NCBI RefSeq assembly: GCF_001653235.2
Contig: NC_035792.1
Location: forward strand, 3,348,001 to 3,412,000
Length of the DNA stretch: 64,000 nucleotides
Reading direction: 5' to 3'
Source: Pochonia chlamydosporia 170
Lineage: Eukaryota > Ascomycota > Sordariomycetes > Hypocreales > Clavicipitaceae
A model generated the notes under the pieces. The model was not told where the DNA came from. It did no database searches and worked only from the letters and a program-made list of their open reading frames with translations. The position numbers and the translations under genes are program-made. How positions within the stretch are numbered: position 1 is the stretch's first letter; every line of letters starts with the position of its first letter. Of the stretch, positions 12,905 through 25,678 are shown one piece after another.

Positions 12905-13500
12905 ATGCTTCTGTCCAACATCTTCAGTCTTCTCGCCGTGAGTGGCATCGTCGCTGCCGCTCCCACGGAACTCGAAGCACGACAAAGCGGAAACTTTAAA
13001 GCCGAAATGATTGAAGCGCACAACTTCTTCCGTGGCCAACACAGTGCCCAGCCGTTGACATGGAACGAGAATCTCGCAAACAAGGCTCAGAGCTGGGCCA
13101 ACACTTGCAACTGGTCTCATTCTGTAAGTACACTACACCACCACCACCATGACTATACCTGTTAACACGTGAGTAGGGTTCTGGTGAGAATCTTGCCAGC
13201 GGCACCGGATTCACCAGCTGGGGCGCCTTTGTCAACTTATGGGGAGCCGAGAGAAAGCAGTACAACTATGCGCAGCCTGGTTTCTCCAGCGCAACCGGCC
13301 ACTTCACCCAGGTTGTGTGGAAGAACAGCAAGACGCTGGGATGTGGGTGGAAGAAGTGCGGTGGCGGACAGGGCAAAGCCAGTGGTTGGTATATTGTGTG
13401 CCATTATAGTCCTGCTGGGAACTATCTGGGCCAGTTTCCTCAGAATGTGGCCAGACAGACCAAGGGCAAGCCGACTGATGTGTGGCAAAAGCGCAATTAG
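12905..13500 (+). CDS. Secreted CAP/PR-1/SCP-domain protein
   Basis: Two exons, 12905-13123 and 13177-13500, with a 53-nt intron, giving 180 aa. The start follows a TATA box and gives a clean signal peptide (about residues 1-19, cleavage after Ala). The CAP domain begins with a histidine-containing HNFFRGQH helix and has the ENLASG segment just after the intron. It also has the GHFTQVVW signature with the conserved His, followed by LGCGW, and the YIVCHYSPAGNY C-terminal signature. Yeast relatives (Pry1-3) bind and export sterols and fatty acids; in pathogens such proteins are often secreted during host contact. Four or more cysteines fit an extracellular disulphide-bonded protein. The gene stands alone between two long spacers. 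Confidence 0.9.
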
Positions 13501-14562
13501 GCGGAGGTTTGATGAGCTCTGCCACTTGTTTGTAAAATTGTATATATGAGTTATGGGAGGGCTGGCTGGCACATGGGGGTGGTTACCTGGTTCCTTCGTT
13601 TTGGAATGTCAAAAGTATTTCTTATGTGAGATAGAAATTGTCCGAGAGAATCTTTCACTATAACTGGAAAGGATGCGTGAATAGGGTTGGGCGTAATAAG
13701 CCATGCTTTCCAAATCGACTGCAGGTGTTATCTTCTATGTACTCTCAAGTTCAACATTGAATGCCGCAAGTTTTGTTGTCGCATGCCAGTGTTGTTAACT
13801 CTTCAAGACATAGATCATAGGATTTGGCGGCCATGAACTGTTTTCAGAGTTTTGAGTTGATGTTAGAGGATTTGACGGCGCCAATTCCTTATGGATTGCA
13901 AATACTAGAGAGAGTTACATCGGCGAATACGAAATGTTAGGATGATAGGATCTGGCCTGACGCATGCTTACTCATAACATCACACAACTGATCACACAAC
14001 GTGACATTGGGTTGTGAGGAAAGGTAAGATATACACAGGTGATTATTGCCATGGAATAGATTCCCAAGCTACGCCGACGGACAACGGCGAAATGTCCAAA
14101 CAGGATGCAGGACAATTTTGATGTCTTGCCCACTGCTGAAGTGGTGGCTTGTTTCTTCACGCAGTGAATGATGCATTGCGAACCCGTCTCCCAAGACGAG
14201 TTGTCATAACGGTAATAGTACTCCTTGCTCCTAAGCGTTACACGCGTTGAAATATGCCTATTGGAATGCTGGTTGGGGGGCTGACAAAGGTTCTGGATAT
14301 AGCAGTGATGTTTGCTTTTCGAGATTGGATACACCTTGGTATTACACCCACGCTATAAGTTTGAACTCATATTGAATGTTGCATGTGTTTCACATTTGTC
14401 ATCTACTGGCTTAACTGAAAACAATGGGATGCGACCTAGTCCTGCTCCTGCGACCTGTATAGTGTAAACATGTCGATTGTGGCCGTGACCATCTTTTCCC
14501 CCAAATGGGTTCGGTTCTAACCACCAGCACATTAATACCCTCAACGCCGACGTTCCTGCTTT
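13501..14562. other. Convergent spacer between CAP gene and SEC21
   Basis: 3' flanks of two convergent genes, about 1.06 kb. I see no frame with motifs or splice partners. Confidence 0.6.
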
Positions 14563-17500
14563 TTAGGCCACCGATGCAATCACAAGTGCCGCCACATTTT
14601 CTTCCTCGCTTCTGACTGTAATCTTGGTCGTAACTCCTGACTTTGATGAGAACGCCATTCTCACACTTGCTACTACTCTGCCACCGAGGACAGTCTTGCC
14701 CAACAACTTGAGAGTATGTGTGCTCTGGTTGACGGGAACATCTGTACCTTCCAACGGCTGCAATGAAAGAGCCTTGGCCAGCTGTTCTGTGGCGTCTGTG
14801 GGAAATCTATGTTAGCTGGGGAACAATTCATTCGTAGACGGAGTAACCAAATGCACGTACCGGCGATACTCTTCATGCCGCTCAACTGCAGAGTCTCTTC
14901 TGCTTCCTCTCCCGAGGCACCAATCTGTTCCCACAGATGGCTAAAGTTGCTGGCGAACGTGGGAACGATATAATCGCTGCCGCTGACATCAAACTCTGAA
15001 ACCTCGTACTCATCATCGTAACCAGTATCCTCGGGCTCGCCGGTTGAAGGGTCGATCTCCTTGCTTGTGAATTTTAAGACGTTGGAGATGGAGGTGACAG
15101 GCATGGAACCCTCTCCGTTGACCTTTTGGAAGGCAACATACACCTTACCAGGCTCGTCGGTGGCCAGCTTCTCTGCTTGAATGATGAATACTTCCTCCAG
15201 CTCGTCCTCCTCTCCGGGAGTAGCTACAACAGACACATTCTCCAGAACCGTATCGGGCAGCGTGTTCTTCACTTCGTATTGCAGGACGATGTGCTCCTTG
15301 AAGATGTGCTTCACTACACTGACAAAATACTCGGTTTCGGCCTCGGTCAACTCGACGGCGGGTGAAGATTTGAGAACATTGCCAAATTCCTTCATCTCGG
15401 GAATTTGCATCAACTCCTCGGCATATCGTTGAGCCTGGGCGGAAGCAGATGCCGCAGCTTCTGCACCACTGGCAGGAGCCTTGGCGGCGCCAACCTTGGG
15501 TGCCTTGAGCGTGGGTGCCGTAGCGGTAAGCTTCTTTGTCCTGTCTTCGGCATCTGCTTGCTCCCGGGTAACGACGGGAATCTTGCTGATATCGAAGGGG
15601 TCGGCAAAAGCCTCCTTGTCATCGGAGGTGACGTACATGACAAGCTGGTGTTCGAAGACTGGGAGAGAAAACATGCTGTCTACGTTGAAGTTAGTTATGA
15701 AGTCCCATTGATTCCCCTTCATGGCTCAATTTTTGCTCACCGTTCTTGACAAAGTTTTGTGCCAACTCATCGTCTTCCTCGCCCATAAGCTTCAGATTCA
15801 AGGCAGCACGGTCACGTACTTCATCATCGACATCATCCAAGCACCGAGTAAGAAGAACCTTGACGCTAGCCTTGACATCGGGGTCTTTCTGTCCCACACC
15901 AAACTTGGCCAAGGCAGTGACGGCCGCGGCTCTGACGATGGCGTTTTCAAGCACAACGCGATTGTAGATGTATCGGATGTACTTGGTTGGTTGGGCTGTC
16001 TTGGGTCCCTCCAAACCAATAAGATGCAGAATACGCACAGCCAGCTTTGTGAATTCGCAGTCTTCGATGAACTCACAGAGATGAGCAAGAGCCTCATCCT
16101 TGGAGTCGGGGACGAACTTGATCAAATCGAACATGCTTTCCACAACAGCGCGCTTGAATTCATATCCACCTTCGTCACGCAGAATTCCACTGAGGAAGGT
16201 CAACATACCAGCCTGCTTGCTGGGGAACTTCAAGCAGAGAGTTCGGATAGCCTCAACAATCGTAATCTTGAACTCATCAGTAATCTCCGACATGAAACCA
16301 GAGATTTGCTTCATCAATCTGTCGACACTAGCCTCATTACCAGTCTTAAGAAGGGTCGTGATGGCGAATGTGGCAATTGATCGATTCGTGTTCGAAATGA
16401 GGAGCTCGATATCGGGGTTGCAGACGCTGACGGCAGACGGCTTGAAGGAGGCAAAGTTGTGAAGGATTCGGAGGGCGGCAAACTTGGTCACGGCGCGGGG
16501 AGAAGTCAGGAAGAGTTGCAGAACGTGGACCGCCTGAGCAACTTCGTTGTCGGTGACATCGCGCATGTCGCAAATGGCCTTTGCGGCTTCAAAGTTGACC
16601 ATTTCGCTCTTGTGTCGCAACCAGCCATCCAGCAGCTGCATCATGGGCTTTCGGAGAGAGGCATCTTCCTCAGCCAGCTGAGAAGCAAGTCGGACAAGCA
16701 TAACCGTGGCGGCAGGATTTTTAACGGCACCAGCGGCACCAAATTGTTGAACCATCTTGACAAGTGCCATTCGGTCGTGCATGCGCATCTGATACAGCAA
16801 TCCGATAGCGTGATATTGCGTCATTGTCGAGTTGTTCATGGGCATCTGTCCGCTCGATGAGGAGAATCCGAGTGAGAAACCGCCGGAGGACTTGGTCGAA
16901 GCAGCGGCCTCCTGGGTTTCGCTCTGCCAGCGTCGAACAACTTCCTTGGCAATGGGCAGGAGGTGATATGAGGATACCAGTGCGGCGGAAGAGACTGAAG
17001 GATTCTTATCGACAATTGCGGTCTTCATGACTCGCTCGATCGATTGGACGGTTGTAGCCTACGAAAAGTTAGCCTTAGCACCGTGTCTGAGCCAGCTCTC
17101 AAGGGCAAGGTGACGAACGTCGATGATACGGCACAGGGCTCGAATGGCATTGGGTCTGAAGATGGCATCGCTGCCGCCGCCCGTATCCTTCATAATGGTG
17201 CTGGTAACCATAATGATATCCTCAGCAGAGTTGGCCAACTCCTTGATGACGAGGTGGACCATCTGTCTGAGGCTGGCATCCTTGTTTTGGAAGAGCTTCG
17301 AGATGCCGAAGAAAAGGGTGGTGGCTTCATTGGTTGGGAACTTCTCCCCAGTGTAGAGGAGAAGGGCAATCTTGGTGAGGAGGATTCGGCATCGTCGCGG
17401 TTGAATCGTGCCTTCGTTGAATATACGTGCTGCAATGTGGGATTAGCATTCGTGTTATCAGGGGAGCAGAAAGGGCCACCGCCAGATTGGAATCGGATGA

Positions 17501-17592
17501 ATTGCTCTCAACATACCTTCTTGAAATACTTGGGTTCGGTCCACCTTGACCAGGCCCAGGTCGGCGTCCTCGTCCTTCTTGCCGTAGCTCAT
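14563..17592 (-). CDS. SEC21: Coatomer (COPI) subunit gamma
   Basis: Five exons: 17592-17517, 17429-17119, 17058-15741, 15679-14861 and 14795-14563. All junction phases agree and the product is 918 aa, the usual gamma-COP length. The start is the family-typical MSYGKKDEDADLGLVKVDR. An adaptin-type HEAT solenoid covers about residues 20-540. An acidic/Ala-rich linker of about 570-620 follows, then the gamma-COP appendage (platform) domain to the C-terminus. One donor is the less common GTTCGT, in the 60-nt intron 2. Gamma-COP is a core subunit of the F-subcomplex of COPI and acts in Golgi-to-ER retrograde transport. It is divergent from ATP12 across a 699-bp promoter. Confidence 0.95.
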
Positions 17593-18291
17593 TTTGGGCG
17601 CTGCGTCGGAGGAGGATTGGTCGTGAGGTGTCCAGCTTGGCTTCAGGCGCAGCACTGGGATAATCACCACGTTGACACTTTGGAGGCCCAGGGATGGGGG
17701 GTGAGCTATCACGTGACACCCCACCTCGTGTGGGCGACGATGTGCACGCAGGCAAGACATGAGTGGGTGGAGATCTGGGTTCTTGAAGCTACATGTTATG
17801 TGGCATTATTGCGGTCAAGCTACTTGTGCAGCATTCATTTAGACGGTGAGGTAAATGCTAAGATTTCTCGTGTATGAATTGCTTTCTAAATTCAGAATAT
17901 GAGTTTGGCCAAAGAACTTGATAACATCGAAACATCAGCCCGCCAGCCTACGTGTCTTCACCAAGGCGATTCGGTTCATGGCAGTAAGTATGTTGGCCGG
18001 GCGATAAAATCCAAGCCAATTAATACGCGATTTACCCATGTTATACACTTATTAAATTCTACGAACTTTTAATATGGACATTGTTACTTGAAATCAATCT
18101 GGCTTCCACTCTCTTCCATGTTCATCAACACGGCCCTGTGGCGCCTCTGTGTGGATCAACACCCCTTGCACTAACGACGACTTTCTATTGACATCATTTT
18201 CATCCGCCGAGTCAATTCATCCCCATCCCGAATTTTCCACCACCAATCCTCCAATCCATCAACACCAACACAAAGCCCTCACATCACCACA
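17593..18291. promoter_or_regulatory. Bidirectional promoter SEC21 / ATP12
   Basis: 699 bp between the divergent start codons of two housekeeping genes. It contains C/A-rich leader sequence directly upstream of the ATP12 ATG. No canonical TATA box close to the ATP12 side is obvious. Confidence 0.5.
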
Positions 18292-19453
18292 ATGCGGCCG
18301 ACAACCCAATTACCGCTACGGACGCTCTCGCGTGCCATCAGCACCACCATAAACTCCCGTATGATGCACGCCACTGCCTCCAAAGCCGCCAACGTCGCCC
18401 CGATTCTCGGCACCGGACCACCACCTGAACCCCCAACCCCAGCTGTCCGCAACATGAACGAGCGAATTGAGCGTCGTCGCAAACAAGCCGAGTTATTGAA
18501 GCAAGCCAAAGTAATCAGGAACGCCAAGGATGGAAAGTCGACGACCCTGCGGAAGAGATTCTGGAAAGAGGTCAGCGTTCAAGAAGTTGATGGTAAGCCT
18601 ACCTCATCGACGTCACACCGCTTCACAAGTATGCTAATCTGGTATGAAAACAGGCGCGCTGCAAATCAATCTCGACACCCGTCCGCTGCGACACCCCCAA
18701 ACCAAAGAAATCATCCGACTACCTCTTTCCAAGCCGAACCTCGCCTTCGCAATCGCCCTCGAATGGGACAACCTGACCTCCGCACAGCAAGCCACCAAGC
18801 AGCACCTCATCCCCCTGACATCTCTGGTCTGCAGAGCAGTAGACATTGAAAAGGACGATGCGTCAAGCACCCCCAGCTCGGCAAAGATCCGAAACGAAAT
18901 CACGACCAGCGTCCTGCGATATCTCGACACAGACTCCCTGCTGTGCTGGGCACCACCCGCCGGAGAGTATGATCTGCGCAACGACGAAGGCGAGTCGCTG
19001 CGTGATGTTCAAAAGCGCACAACTGACGACATTGTGTCATTCATGACGACCCACGTCTGGCCCGGCATCAAGATTGAGCCTGTTCTTGATGGGGACGCCA
19101 TCATGCCACGGAAACAGGAGGAGGGCGTGCGCGAGGTCGTTCAAGGCTGGGTATCAGGGCTGAGTCCCTGGGAAATTGCGGGCCTAGAGCGAGCCGTTTT
19201 GGCGGGCAAGTCTCTCATTGCGGCGGCGCGGTTCATCACCGAATGGAGCGAGGGACCTGTCAGGAAGCCCAATTTGACGGGTGACGTGCAGTTTGGCGTG
19301 GAGGAGGCTGCCAAGACGGTTAGTCTGGAGGTAGATTGGCAGCTAACGCAGTGGGGAGAGGTTGAGGATACGCATGACGTGAACAATGAGGATGTGCGGA
19401 GGCAGTTGGGGAGTGTGGTGTTGCTGGTTTCGGGGACAGGGAAGCATGCTTAG
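18292..19453 (+). CDS. ATP12: Mitochondrial F1-ATPase assembly chaperone ATP12
   Basis: Two exons, 18292-18592 and 18654-19453 (61-nt intron with a TGCTAAT branch site), encoding 366 aa. The N-terminal 40 residues are Arg/Ser/Thr-rich without acids, as in a mitochondrial presequence. The ATP12 domain runs from FWKEVSVQEVDG and INLDTRPLRHP to LAGKSLIAAARFITEW. It includes the conserved WDNLT and ISGLSPWEIAGLERAV-like segments. ATP12 binds the F1 alpha subunit and prevents its aggregation before assembly of the alpha3beta3 hexamer in the matrix. Good confidence from continuous family similarity across the intron. Confidence 0.92.
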
Positions 19454-19660
19454 ACTAAAGCGATAAAATGTACTATTCGACCTTGGGTGTCGATGTATAC
19501 TATATAGACAAATAGACCGCGTATACCATACAATCATTATACATGGCGTCTCATCATCTGTAAGGTGAGTTCAGATACTCATTGCATACCCGCAAGCAAG
19601 TCATCACATGCTACAAGGCATACCCTTTGCCGAAATTCACGCTCTGCAAACTCAACTCAG

Positions 19661-22213
19661 CTAATTCTGTATCGGTACTCCTCCAAGGGCATCAAAACTC
19701 GTGGTATCCCAATTAAAAAAAGACCCAATCATATCCAAATCCCCAAACCCCTGAAACTCCGGCCCCGTCGAAAAATCAAAGCTCGTGGCCGCGTCAAATG
19801 CCACCGACTGCAAGGGCTCGCATTCTGTCCCGGGAGTACTCTGCGGCTGTAAACTGGGGCTCGTTGGGCTGCCTTCAAAGAGTTAACATGCCGTGAAATA
19901 CGAGTGAAAAAAACGGGGAAAGCATACTTCCTGATTTAACCAAGACTTTACTGTGGATGATTTGCAGCATTTTGAGAGATTGTCGTCCAGAGGCGTTGAA
20001 TGAAGCGACGTGCTTTAGAATCTGTTGGCATTCGTCCCAGGCGGTTGACATTTGTGCTTGGTTTAGTGACGGGACGAGGGTTGGGCATGTTCTCGCTATG
20101 ATGAGGACGATGCCCGCCGTACAAGCATCTAGTTTGTTAGCTACACGAACTTACATCCTTTCAATGTTGTACTTACATAGGACGTCCCACCACCATGCCC
20201 CTGGAATTTGTGGGTTGAAATTAGTGTGCAGCAGTTTCAGCAGGTCCATCGCCGCTTCGACGCACAACTTGCCGCACTGGAGTGACGTTCCCGCCAGGAT
20301 GGGATCCGTAAACGTCGTGGGTTCTAGCTTGGCACCTTCGGATTTCGTTTGCTCATGGGTAGATAGCTGCGTTAGAATAGGGCGAAGGAGCATAATGCGC
20401 AGGTATACAAAGCTATTGATATTAGCACGTCACCCAGAATCCTAGGAGACCAACTCACCGAGCATGAAGCAGCAGCCTCTGGTCCCTAAACAACACTCTA
20501 TACTCTGACTGCACATCCACATCTTTCTTCCACGAAAGACTCTCATGGACGGAGTTTTCGAAATCAGACAACTTCTTATGCAGGCCGACGACAGCGTCGA
20601 GACTATAATACGAAGAGGTGTTCCCGCTTGTCACGAGCGACAAATCAGGCGCCGTTCGATTCATCCACGGCTGGTACACCTTGGAGAGGATATCCTCCAG
20701 TATCCCACACAGGCGTATGCTCTCTCTGTAGAATCGAAACTTGGGCGTAACTTGGTGCGGCTCTACCGGCACAGAAAGATGCTGCTCGAATCCAGAAGGC
20801 AGAGGTAATACGGAGATATGCGTCGTCATTGCCGGACGGCCATATGTCATGCTCACTAACCTACCACAGCCATTAGCTTGTTTCAACATCCCAAGTTGCA
20901 GGGCAAACAGACTCACATATCCATTACAATACACCCATACCAAGTCCTCCTGCGAATCTCTTTCTCCAATGCACCCCTCGTATCCTGATGATGCTCCGCA
21001 TGCAAACCCAGCCCCTGCGCAACTCTACACGCAACACCGCTCGCGTTCCAGCACCGGCTCGGATGCGGCGTGCCCTGCAAATTCAACGCCACGAGCAGCA
21101 ACGTCTGCACGACACTCAAGTTATTCGCCTCCAAAAGATCAATATTCACAAACGGCTTCGTCCTCAGGAAGAAGGTAGTAGACGCGGCGAGGCGTTCCGC
21201 CGGCGGAAGATCCGAATAGTGGCATGCCAGCGAGAAGATGGCATTCAGCGCCGCATGAAACGAAATCGTGTTTGCGTCACCGTCCGGATAACACCCCAAT
21301 CCAAGACCAGTTGGCAAGGACGCCCGTTTCGGTTCCGCATGAGGTTTCCACAAACTCCGGTACGCGGCCTCGAAGGAAGGAAAGTGGAAGAACGGATACA
21401 TGTAGTAGACTTTGTCGCGGAACGTGGCGACCAAATGGTCGGCTAGGTCGCGAGGCGGCAGGGAGAACTGATGAGACGGCACAAAGTACGAGGAGTCGCG
21501 GCGCCAATCGCGGCCTGCTTCTCGACGGGGAAGCGACTGGTGGTGGTGTTTGTGATCCTTCATAGAGTCGAAGGCTTCTTTGAGGAACGAAGCGGTGGAG
21601 GAACTGCCGTAGAAGTCTTCCGAGACGGAGACGTCGTCGTCGGTGATGACGGTGCCCATGGCTGATACACTGCTGTTTGGTTCGGCGGTCACGATGCCGT
21701 TATGTGCGGTTGCGGATGTGTTTGGCGGCTGGGTAGGTAGTGGCGGTGAGTCTAGCGAGGAGGCAGTCTTTGTGGGAGTGAGGCGCAAGAAGCTGTAGTC
21801 TGAGCATATGGGTGTTGATGATGATGTTGGGGTTTGCTTCATATCACTGCTTTCTGTGTCTGCTTCCGCACTCGGCGGTAGGTCAAAGTCCAGAGAGGGG
21901 ATGTCGACTTGTGCTTCTTTACAGACTTGTTCTAGTTTTCGGATGCGGCTGTGCAGCACCTTGATATATCTACCTTGTGTTAATGCTGATATGAAAGAAG
22001 AGTAGTTTGGCAGATGGCATGAACACACTCATCTGTACTGGCCGTCCTCGCATTCTCCAACTTGTAAACACATCTCTCCAGGCCCAAGGCTCGTCTCTTA
22101 CAGGTTGCGCATATCGGTTTGCCGCCGTCGCATCGTGACTTGCGTTCGCGGCATGGCTCACATGCCAGACTGATCTTTCGGCGGCGCTGGCGCTCCTTGC
22201 CTGGAGGTGCCAT
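19661..22213 (-). CDS. Zn2Cys6 fungal-specific transcription factor
   Basis: Six exons: 22213-22039, 21973-20917, 20860-20459, 20412-20177, 20128-19928 and 19872-19661. All intron phases fit and the product is 760 aa. The zinc cluster has cysteines at 18, 21, 28, 35, 38 and 48, preceded by basic residues and followed by a linker and a short coiled coil ([14 protein letters not shown]). The fungal_trans middle-homology region includes the [12 protein letters not shown] and SMTYGRPAM signatures split by an intron. The C-terminus is acidic and aromatic ([19 protein letters not shown]), as in activation tails of cutinase-type regulators. It is the leftmost gene of the metabolic block and transcribed toward ATP12. 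It is the natural candidate regulator of that block; target genes are inferred only from position. Confidence 0.88.
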
Positions 22214-22907
22214 GACGCCGACTGAGATGATTTACAGAGCAGGGTAGTGGTTTACGAGTGTTATCGTACGGATTGGTGAGAAGACATTTTTGTGTACCAA
22301 CTATGTGAAAGTAAAGTTGGTGGTAGAAGTGGTGGGTGAAGGGAAGTGAATGGTGATGTTGTGGTTGAGAGTCGAACGGCACCAGACCGTTAGTGAAGTA
22401 TTGAGTCTGGTGAAACCACCAGTTCTAAATGCTGGTAAGCCACAGAATGCCACAGCGCAACTCTAGTGGGCCACCAGCCAAATTTGGGGCATTCACCGGG
22501 GATCGGCCCTCCATGTCAACTTGCAACATTGAATACGAAGAGTTGACAACTCAACTATCCCGATGTCTAGTAAATTTAACCGGCTATTTAAACACGGTCA
22601 TGCCGCAGACTCCGAGGCTCCGGCTCTCCGTTAAGCACACCAACTTGTACTCATATACTTTATCTCATTGACATGCTCCCTACTCTGCAGATCCCATGCA
22701 CATGAAGCAACTAGTAAGTAATGCCAACCTGTTCGTTACACATAAGTCGTGAACCTTGCATGTTGATGTGTCAAGTAGTACAAACGTATCACAACATGTG
22801 GCTGCATATTCATGTTCTAGACATGTGCTCAACGACCATCTTCAACCTCCAACTATAACTCGCAAGAAACATAAGCACCATGCCACTGGATACATTATCT
22901 AACATCT
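22214..22907. other. Promoter of the Zn2Cys6 gene / 3' flank of BVMO
   Basis: 694 bp between the start codon of the regulator and the stop codon of the monooxygenase. No coding signal is seen. I did not find the GCCGGCCGA motif here. Confidence 0.5.
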
Positions 22908-24796
22908 CTAAATCTTATACTTGTACCTCAACTGCATGATAGCAAGCCTAGTCAACGGCCCAAGCTGTGACAAAATATGCCAATATTTCTTCACCGTGAG
23001 CGTCGCTCCCAGCGCAGACACCAACACCAACGCCCACCGCACAAAGCTCAACACCTTACGACGCATTCTCAAACGAGCGGCACCAGGAGTCGGCTACGGT
23101 TCGTCAGCAAACACCATCAGACAGAGCATAAAAGGTCAAGGACAAAACATACCGGGTAAATCCAGTCCTTGTACACGGGGAACAAGCTCTCCCACCAAAA
23201 CACAGGCTGAAAGTTGGGATACGTCATGGCATTCCACTTGTTGCCGTCCGCATCCTCTTTATTATACCAGCTGTGGCATCCGGAGAACCAAACCGTGTTC
23301 TTCAGCGCCGCCTGCATCTTCCGAGAATACCTCTCCTCCGCATCTCGTCTGACTTCTGCGAATTTGGCCTCCCCGTCGAGAACAGGCTTGATGACACGCA
23401 GAGCGTAGTTGATGTTGTTTTCGGCGGCCATAATGGTGGATGTATGACCGGTGGTGGTGTTGGGACCTAAAGGTCCGTTAGCACTTACGCTTCGTTAGTA
23501 GGCTAATGTGGCCAAACATACCTAGCAGCATAAAAAAGTTGGGAAAGTCATTCAAGGCCGAGCAGGCATACGCTTCGGGGCCTTCCCAAGATTCCCAATG
23601 CTCGTTGATGGTCTTGCCACTCCTGCCAACTACATCTATACCAGCCATGTACTCATTCGTATCAAACCCATTAGCCATGACAATGATATCCGCCTCAGTA
23701 ACATTGCCGTCCTTGGTCCGAACACCCTCTGGCACAATCTCTACAATGGGCTCATCCGAAACTGTCAAGTTCTTGGCATGCAGAGCCTTGCAGTACCCGG
23801 GATCGTAAATTCGGCGCTTGCAACCAATTGAAAACTCGGGGATGAGCATATCGTGATATTTAGCGGGGGCGGTCTTCTTGATGTATCTTTTCGCCACGCC
23901 CTCGTAGTATTTCCGGTATGTCTCACCGGCCTTGGTCATGAAGAATCCTCTCATGTCGTTCTCAGCGTAGAGGAAGATGCTTAGGCGGAAGAAGGCGAGC
24001 ACTCCGGGGACGTGTTCGAACATGGCTTGCCAGAACTTGGTGTATGAGACGTTGATGGGCGGGATGATCCAGTGCTTTGAACGGACGAACTGGTTCAGAT
24101 GCTTAGTTTTGTTGACTATAGCTGGAACAATCTGTGACGCTGTACATCCGTTGCCTACGAGGACGACATTCTTGCCCGTGATGTCGACGTCCTGTCTCCA
24201 TTCTGCAGAGTGGAAAAGAGGGCCTTTGAACGTCTCGGCACCGGGGATATCGCATGGTCGAGGCTTCACCAGAATACCGGTAGCACCAAAGAGAAACTGA
24301 CACTCGTGAATGAGGGTTTCGTCGGTGTCCAAGTTGCGAATATGCATTCGCCACCGGCTCGTCTTCTCTATCCACTCGCATCGGAAGACCTCTGATCGAA
24401 AAGCCATTTTGCTTTCCAAGTCGTACTGGTTGGCAACATACTTTAGGTATTCCCAGAGTTCGTCCGCAGTAGCGAGTACTTGGCTCCATTTGGGGTTTGG
24501 CGCAAATGAGAAGCTGTATAGGATGCTAGGAACGTCGCAGGCACATCCTTGGGAGAAGTCAGCACCATTTATAGAGGCAGGGTATTTTTTTTTATTGGTT
24601 TTTGTAAGTGCTGGTATGCAAGTCACGTACCTGGATATTTGTTTGCCCACCAAGTACCACCCAAGTCAGAGTGCCTCTCGAAGAATTGGATGTCGGTGAT
24701 GCCATACCACCTTTTCAGCGTCGCCCCGAGACCAATGGCTGAGAAGCCGGTGCCTATGCAGCCAAACTGGCTGTACGTGGGAATAGGTTTGCCCAT
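22908..24796 (-). CDS. Baeyer-Villiger-type flavin monooxygenase
   Basis: Four exons: 24796-24631, 24547-23522, 23466-23153 and 23093-22908, all in phase, 563 aa. The FAD Rossmann motif GTGFSA is at 15-20. The conserved GGTWW...YPG...D segment (46-60) spans intron 1. The BVMO fingerprint (FxGxxxHxxxW) is present as FKGPLFHSAEW at 162-172. The NADPH Rossmann motif GNGCTA is at 187-192. The last exon encodes a basic stretch and one hydrophobic helix, suggesting membrane anchoring. These enzymes use NADPH and O2 to insert oxygen next to a ketone carbonyl, giving an ester or lactone. The N-terminus is short for the family, and a splice-acceptor-like CACAG just before the ATG leaves room for an upstream exon. 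Substrate unknown. Confidence 0.87.
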
Positions 24797-25028
24797 GGTC
24801 TGTGAAGAGTGTGTTTGCGTTTATAAGATAAACCGCAAAATGCGAGTCGCAAGGCGGGAAGCAAAGATCCGTGACTGAAACAGAAATGGATGCAAAATGC
24901 ACTCCGTAGTGAAGAGCAATTCGATACCAGTGGCTCAGTGTCAAACACACCAGGATAGTTGACCGCTCGCCCCAACGCAGTCAAAATGTAAAGCAGTCGA
25001 GCTCGTGTCAAGTCCAAGTCTTCAGTTT

Positions 25029-25037
25029 GCCGGCCGA
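25029..25037 (+). promoter_or_regulatory. GCCGGCCGA motif upstream of BVMO
   Basis: Abutting inverted CGG/CCG triplets, the half-sites bound by Zn2Cys6 proteins, about 235 nt upstream of the BVMO start. The same 9-mer occurs at 28172-28180 (minus strand) and 30595-30603. Confidence 0.35.
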
Positions 25038-25658
25038 CATGGACAAAGGGAATACACTCTTTAAAAAGTCACAAGCTCCCCTTCATTATGGAGTCACCAG
25101 GGCCACTTGTTTTCCCCCTGGTCACCAGCTAACTGAAATTCAGCATCGCCATCACCACCCGCTGGAAAGTCCGACTGCCCCTAGCCCCAGCTCCCCCAGT
25201 CCAGTCGAGTGTGCCATCCACCAGCGTCCAGCCAAGTCTGTCAAAGTGGCGTCTAGTGCTAACGAATGTGGCAATACTTCCAATGGCCACAGGGTCACGG
25301 AATATGGGGACCAGCGCGACTTTCCGTTCTGTCAGAAGCTTGTTGGATGGCATTGACCAGCTAACGTCCCGTTTCTGGGGAGGGGAAGGGGCCAAAGATG
25401 GGGTTAGCCGAGATAATCAATCGGTAATGGGAAGCATGGGCCGATGAGGGACTCCATAATGCATCTCTACTGCGGATCGTGGTATCGACTGCAGCGTGTT
25501 TGCGTATGTAGACTGTTTCTTTTCGATGGGCCAGCGGTAGTATTGTAGACATTGAATGGACCATTTGACCATTTGCGGGGATCGGCAACGGTCTTTTCGA
25601 CCATTTTGGCACGTTCTCGTTTCGATAATGCGGCCGACACGGCAAGATTAGAGCTGAA

Positions 25659-25678
25659 GGGGGGGGGGGGGGGGGGGG
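25659..25678 (+). repeat. Poly-G tract, 20 guanines
   Basis: Uninterrupted run of 20 G in the BVMO-SDR spacer. A run this long is prone to length errors in sequencing and can form G-quadruplexes. Confidence 0.9.

Noticed and set aside
15721..16380. Open frame of 219 codons antisense to SEC21
   Set aside because: Fully overlaps well-supported gamma-COP coding sequence in the other direction; no family features.
17044..17877. Open frame of 277 codons overlapping the SEC21 5' exons
   Set aside because: Antisense shadow of the first exons of gamma-COP and its promoter; the gamma-COP model explains the region.
23117..23431. Separate small gene starting MAAENN downstream of the BVMO
   Set aside because: It is exon 3 of the monooxygenase: intron phases and the continuing family sequence join it to the upstream exon.
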